A stretch of 9,934 nt of DNA from CAYNGH01 sp964396845 (GTDB lineage Bacteria; Vulcanimicrobiota; JAJTBE01; CAYNGH01). Positions 8,711-9,934 of the stretch are shown here, in pieces. Location of the stretch: positions 1-9,934 of the forward strand of contig CAYNGH010000124.1 of the NCBI GenBank assembly GCA_964396845.1, given 5' to 3'. Made by a program: the position numbers and the translations under genes. A model generated the notes under the pieces. It made no database searches. It was not told the origin of the DNA and saw only the letters and a program-made list of their open reading frames with translations. Position 1 is the first letter of the stretch. Every line of letters begins with the position of its first letter.

Positions 8711-8737
8711 AATAAAAGGGGAGCCTGTCGGCTCCCC
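8711..8737 (-). terminator. Intrinsic terminator of the glycine-rich protein gene
   Basis: A perfect 8-bp GC-rich stem (8718-8725 with 8730-8737, arm GGGGAGCC) and a 4-nt loop are followed on the minus strand by TTTTATTAT. The hairpin begins 17 nt after the stop codon at 8755. The plus-strand reading has a poorer T tract (GGTCTGTTTTT), so the signal is mainly for minus-strand transcription. Confidence 0.88.
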
Positions 8738-8754
8738 GGTCTGTTTTTAATCAA

Positions 8755-9534
8755 TCATTTATCTCCGCCTCCGCCTCCTCCATCACCACCGGAACCGCCA
8801 GAACCGCCGGCACCACCGGCACCACCGGCACCATCGGAACCACTGGCACCACCGGCACTACCGGCACCACCGGCACTATCGGCACCACCGGCACTACCGG
8901 CACCACCTGAGCTACTGGAGCCTTCGGCACTGCCGGAGCTGTTAGAGTCGCTTGAGCTTTCAGAGCTGGCTTCTGTGCCTTCATCTGATTCGGCACTTTC
9001 AGTGGATGCTGTGCTGCTGCTTGCTGTGCTGCTGCTTGATGTGCTTTGAGATTGAGCCGATGTGGAGGTGGAGTTGTTGCTTACTGCATTGCCTATGGCC
9101 TGCCCTATAGCTGAGCCCAGTGGTCCTCCCAGGGCACCGCCAATCATCCCCCCGATACTGGAAGCAGTGGAGGACTGGGAAGAACCTAAACCGCTTACCT
9201 GACCCAGGGCCTGACCCAGGGAAGTTCCCCCCAGGGCACTGCTGGCAATGCCTCCCAAGCTTCCAAGACCTCCAAGACCCGAGGTTGCCTGGCTTGCCAT
9301 ATCACCCAGTGCACCCACAAGACCTTCAAAGGAAGCAGAGTTGCCCCCGGAGGCAGGGCCGGTGGCCTCTCCTGAGAAGCTGGCGCCGTCGCCGCCGTCA
9401 CCGCCGTTTGTCTGTGGGATGAGGAGCAGGGGATTTGTTATCGCAGCATTAGCCCACGGGTTGATCCCTGGCATGTTCTGGCCGGGGCCGTAAAACTGCA
9501 TAGGATCAAAACCGCCCAAATCATTGATGTTCAA
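8755..9534 (-). CDS. Glycine/serine/alanine-rich low-complexity protein with a glycine-zipper core
   Basis: The predicted product has 259 residues and no family I recognise. A non-repetitive start (1-42) has the only Trp (27) and Tyr (15). Next is a Gly/Leu/Ser stretch (about 71-118), then a glycine-zipper segment (127-150) with GGMIGGALGGPLG. A Ser/Thr block (152-208) with clustered Glu/Asp leads into a Gly-Ala-Ser tail (209-259) of AGGAGS-like repeats ending GGGGGGDK. I count 19 acidic residues and a single basic one, the terminal Lys, with no Cys or His and no signal peptide. The start is probably TTG at 9534, behind a weak AAGGCGAG site; ATG at codon 12 (9501) is an alternative. A promoter (9588-9616) and a terminator (8711-8737) bracket it as a single-gene unit, supporting a real gene. 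Composition recalls harpins, silk-like or surface polymers, but that is not evidence of homology. Confidence 0.72.
   Translation of the reverse strand: MNINDLGGFDPMQFYGPGQNMPGINPWANAAITNPLLLIPQTNGGDGGDGASFSGEATGPASGGNSASFEGLVGALGDMASQATSGLGGLGSLGGIASSALGGTSLGQALGQVSGLGSSQSSTASSIGGMIGGALGGPLGSAIGQAIGNAVSNNSTSTSAQSQSTSSSSTASSSTASTESAESDEGTEASSESSSDSNSSGSAEGSSSSGGAGSAGGADSAGGAGSAGGASGSDGAGGAGGAGGSGGSGGDGGGGGGDK
8785..8907 (-). repeat. In-frame 18-bp/9-bp minisatellite within the glycine-rich gene
   Basis: On the coding strand, units such as GGTGGTGCCGGTAGTGCC recur head to tail with few changes and encode Gly-Gly-Ala-Gly-Ser-Ala repeats, which become purer Gly toward the C-terminus. Because unit lengths are multiples of 3, copy-number change would keep the reading frame. 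The repeats also create long Pro- or Val-rich shadow frames on both strands, which are artefacts. Confidence 0.85.
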
Positions 9535-9573
9535 AATTTCTCGCCTTTCCGGGGCTTTCTGAAGACCCCTGAC

Positions 9574-9597
9574 ATGTTATTAAATTAATTATAACAT
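9574..9597. promoter_or_regulatory. Operator-like dyad over the -10 and start site of the glycine-rich gene
   Basis: The arms ATGTTAT (9574-9580) and ATAACAT (9591-9597) are perfect inverted repeats around a 10-bp AT-only centre. The dyad covers the -10 box and the expected transcription start. This is a typical placement for a repressor site, but no regulator gene lies nearby and AT-rich sequence makes chance dyads more likely. A second weaker pair, GGATAA (9604-9609) and TTATCC (9622-9627), brackets the -35. Confidence 0.4.
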
Positions 9598-9616
9598 TTA
9601 ACAGGATAAAACTCAA
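9588..9616 (-). promoter_or_regulatory. Extended -10 promoter of the glycine-rich protein gene
   Basis: On the minus strand, TTGAGT (9616-9611) is followed after 17 bp by a perfect TATAAT (9593-9588) preceded by TGT, giving an extended -10. The predicted start near 9581 leaves a leader of about 47 nt before the TTG start codon at 9534. Confidence 0.7.
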
Positions 9617-9674
9617 CTTAATTATCCAAGGTTAACAAATTGGTTTTGCTTGTGTTTCATCAAGTTAATACCAG

Positions 9675-9714
9675 CAGGACTTAAGCATTTTTTATTCTCG
9701 GGGGAAACTTTTCG
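9675..9714 (-). repeat. Copy 2 of the ~41-bp repeat, inverted relative to copy 1
   Basis: Read on the minus strand, this copy begins CGAAAAGTTTCCCCCGAG and ends TGCTTAAGTCCTG. It matches 12-52 except for A to G, G to T and one missing A. It lies 58 bp upstream of the -35 of the glycine-rich gene and points toward it, just as copy 1 points toward the lipoprotein gene. No matching target-site duplication is visible just outside the two copies. Confidence 0.85.
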
Positions 9715-9716
9715 AG

Positions 9717-9733
9717 CCCGGTTTAAAACCGGG
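9717..9733. repeat. Palindrome CCCGGTTT-A-AAACCGGG
   Basis: The 8-bp arms 9717-9724 and 9726-9733 are exact inverted repeats around one base. As RNA this could fold with 6 paired bases and a 5-nt loop. It starts 3 bp beyond repeat copy 2. No T tract follows on either strand, so it does not look like an intrinsic terminator. It may be a protein-binding dyad or part of a structured RNA. Confidence 0.6.
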
Positions 9734-9748
9734 GAATACAAGTCGGGA

Positions 9749-9767
9749 CCCATTTTTAGAAAATGGG
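9749..9767. repeat. Hairpin CCCATTTT-TAG-AAAATGGG
   Basis: The 8-bp arms 9749-9756 and 9760-9767 pair perfectly with a 3-nt loop. It sits 15 bp from the preceding palindrome. Neither side carries a downstream T run typical of a terminator. Two dyads this close together suggest a structured or regulatory region whose partner gene lies outside the window. Confidence 0.55.
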
Positions 9768-9934
9768 GAAAACATGAGTCGTGATGGTAATTGATCGGAA
9801 GGCCAAAATAATCGGGCCGTGGGCTACCTTAGATGTACCCAATATGGATCGGGATTATCATCGATTGTTAAGCCAATTTATCGGGCCGATTCGGGCTTGA
9901 TCTTGACTGCAACTCTTGGTTTTGGGATTCCCCC

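Larger units (their letters stand above)
9715..9934. other. Gene-poor right end with palindromes and a possible 38-codon frame
   Basis: No recognisable gene is present. The plus-strand frame 9784-9900 (38 codons, or 39 if GTG at 9781 is used) begins MVIDRKAKIIGPW and reads like protein, but it lacks a good ribosome site and is short, so it may be chance or a gene relic. The 9-mer ATCGGGCCG occurs at 9811-9819 and 9880-9888, the second inside the palindrome ATCGGGCCGAT. Together with the 140 bp to its left, which holds the glycine-rich promoter and repeat copy 2, this accounts for 9535-9934. Confidence 0.4.

Noticed and set aside
8654..9049. Plus-strand proline-rich frame and minus-strand Val-Pro repeat frame
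   Set aside because: Both are shadows of the GGC/GGT-rich repeat array in the glycine-rich gene. That gene, on the minus strand in another frame, has a promoter, a terminator and a better architecture.
12..9714. The inverted repeats as terminal repeats of a transposon carrying the whole window
   Set aside because: There is no transposase or integrase gene inside, no target-site duplication outside the copies, and the cargo includes housekeeping sbcDC. A dispersed or regulatory repeat fits better, although inversion between copies remains possible.

Overview
The window looks like chromosomal DNA from a Gram-negative bacterium of moderate GC content. An outer-membrane-type lipoprotein, a Sec-exported hydrolase and sigma70-like promoters support this. 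Gene content and style recall Desulfobacterota (former Deltaproteobacteria), but that is a loose inference without any search. There is no phage, CRISPR or transposase gene and no RNA gene that I recognise.

Layout: 1-320 is an AT-rich upstream region with one copy of a roughly 41-bp repeat and a near-consensus promoter. Two plus-strand genes follow. The first (321-2279) encodes a lipoprotein with a clan GH-A-like glycoside hydrolase barrel and a C-terminal Ig/PKD-like domain. The second (2380-3687) encodes an exported alpha/beta hydrolase with a Ser-Asp-His triad. They are 100 bp apart and may act together outside the cytoplasm on a polysaccharide or glycoconjugate, which is inference. They converge on the minus-strand pair sbcD (8318-7080) and sbcC (7068-3820), which encode the Mre11/Rad50-type DNA end-processing nuclease. 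This pair has its own well-formed promoter and an 11-nt intergenic gap.

Upstream of sbcD, 8389-8703 holds a doubtful 104-codon minus-strand frame. Next comes a strong intrinsic terminator (8711-8737) that ends a minus-strand gene (9534-8755). That gene encodes a 259-residue Gly/Ser/Ala low-complexity protein with a glycine-zipper core, an 18-bp repeat tail, 19 acidic residues and one basic residue. It has an extended -10 promoter overlapped by a dyad. The last 220 bases contain two tight palindromes and a possible 38-codon frame but no recognisable gene.

The most unusual signals are: (1) the same roughly 40-bp sequence lying upstream of the outermost gene at each end of the window, in inverted orientation, so that each copy points toward its neighbouring promoter; and (2) the glycine-rich gene with its regulatory architecture. 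SbcCD looks like ordinary housekeeping. I found no clear new multi-gene system.
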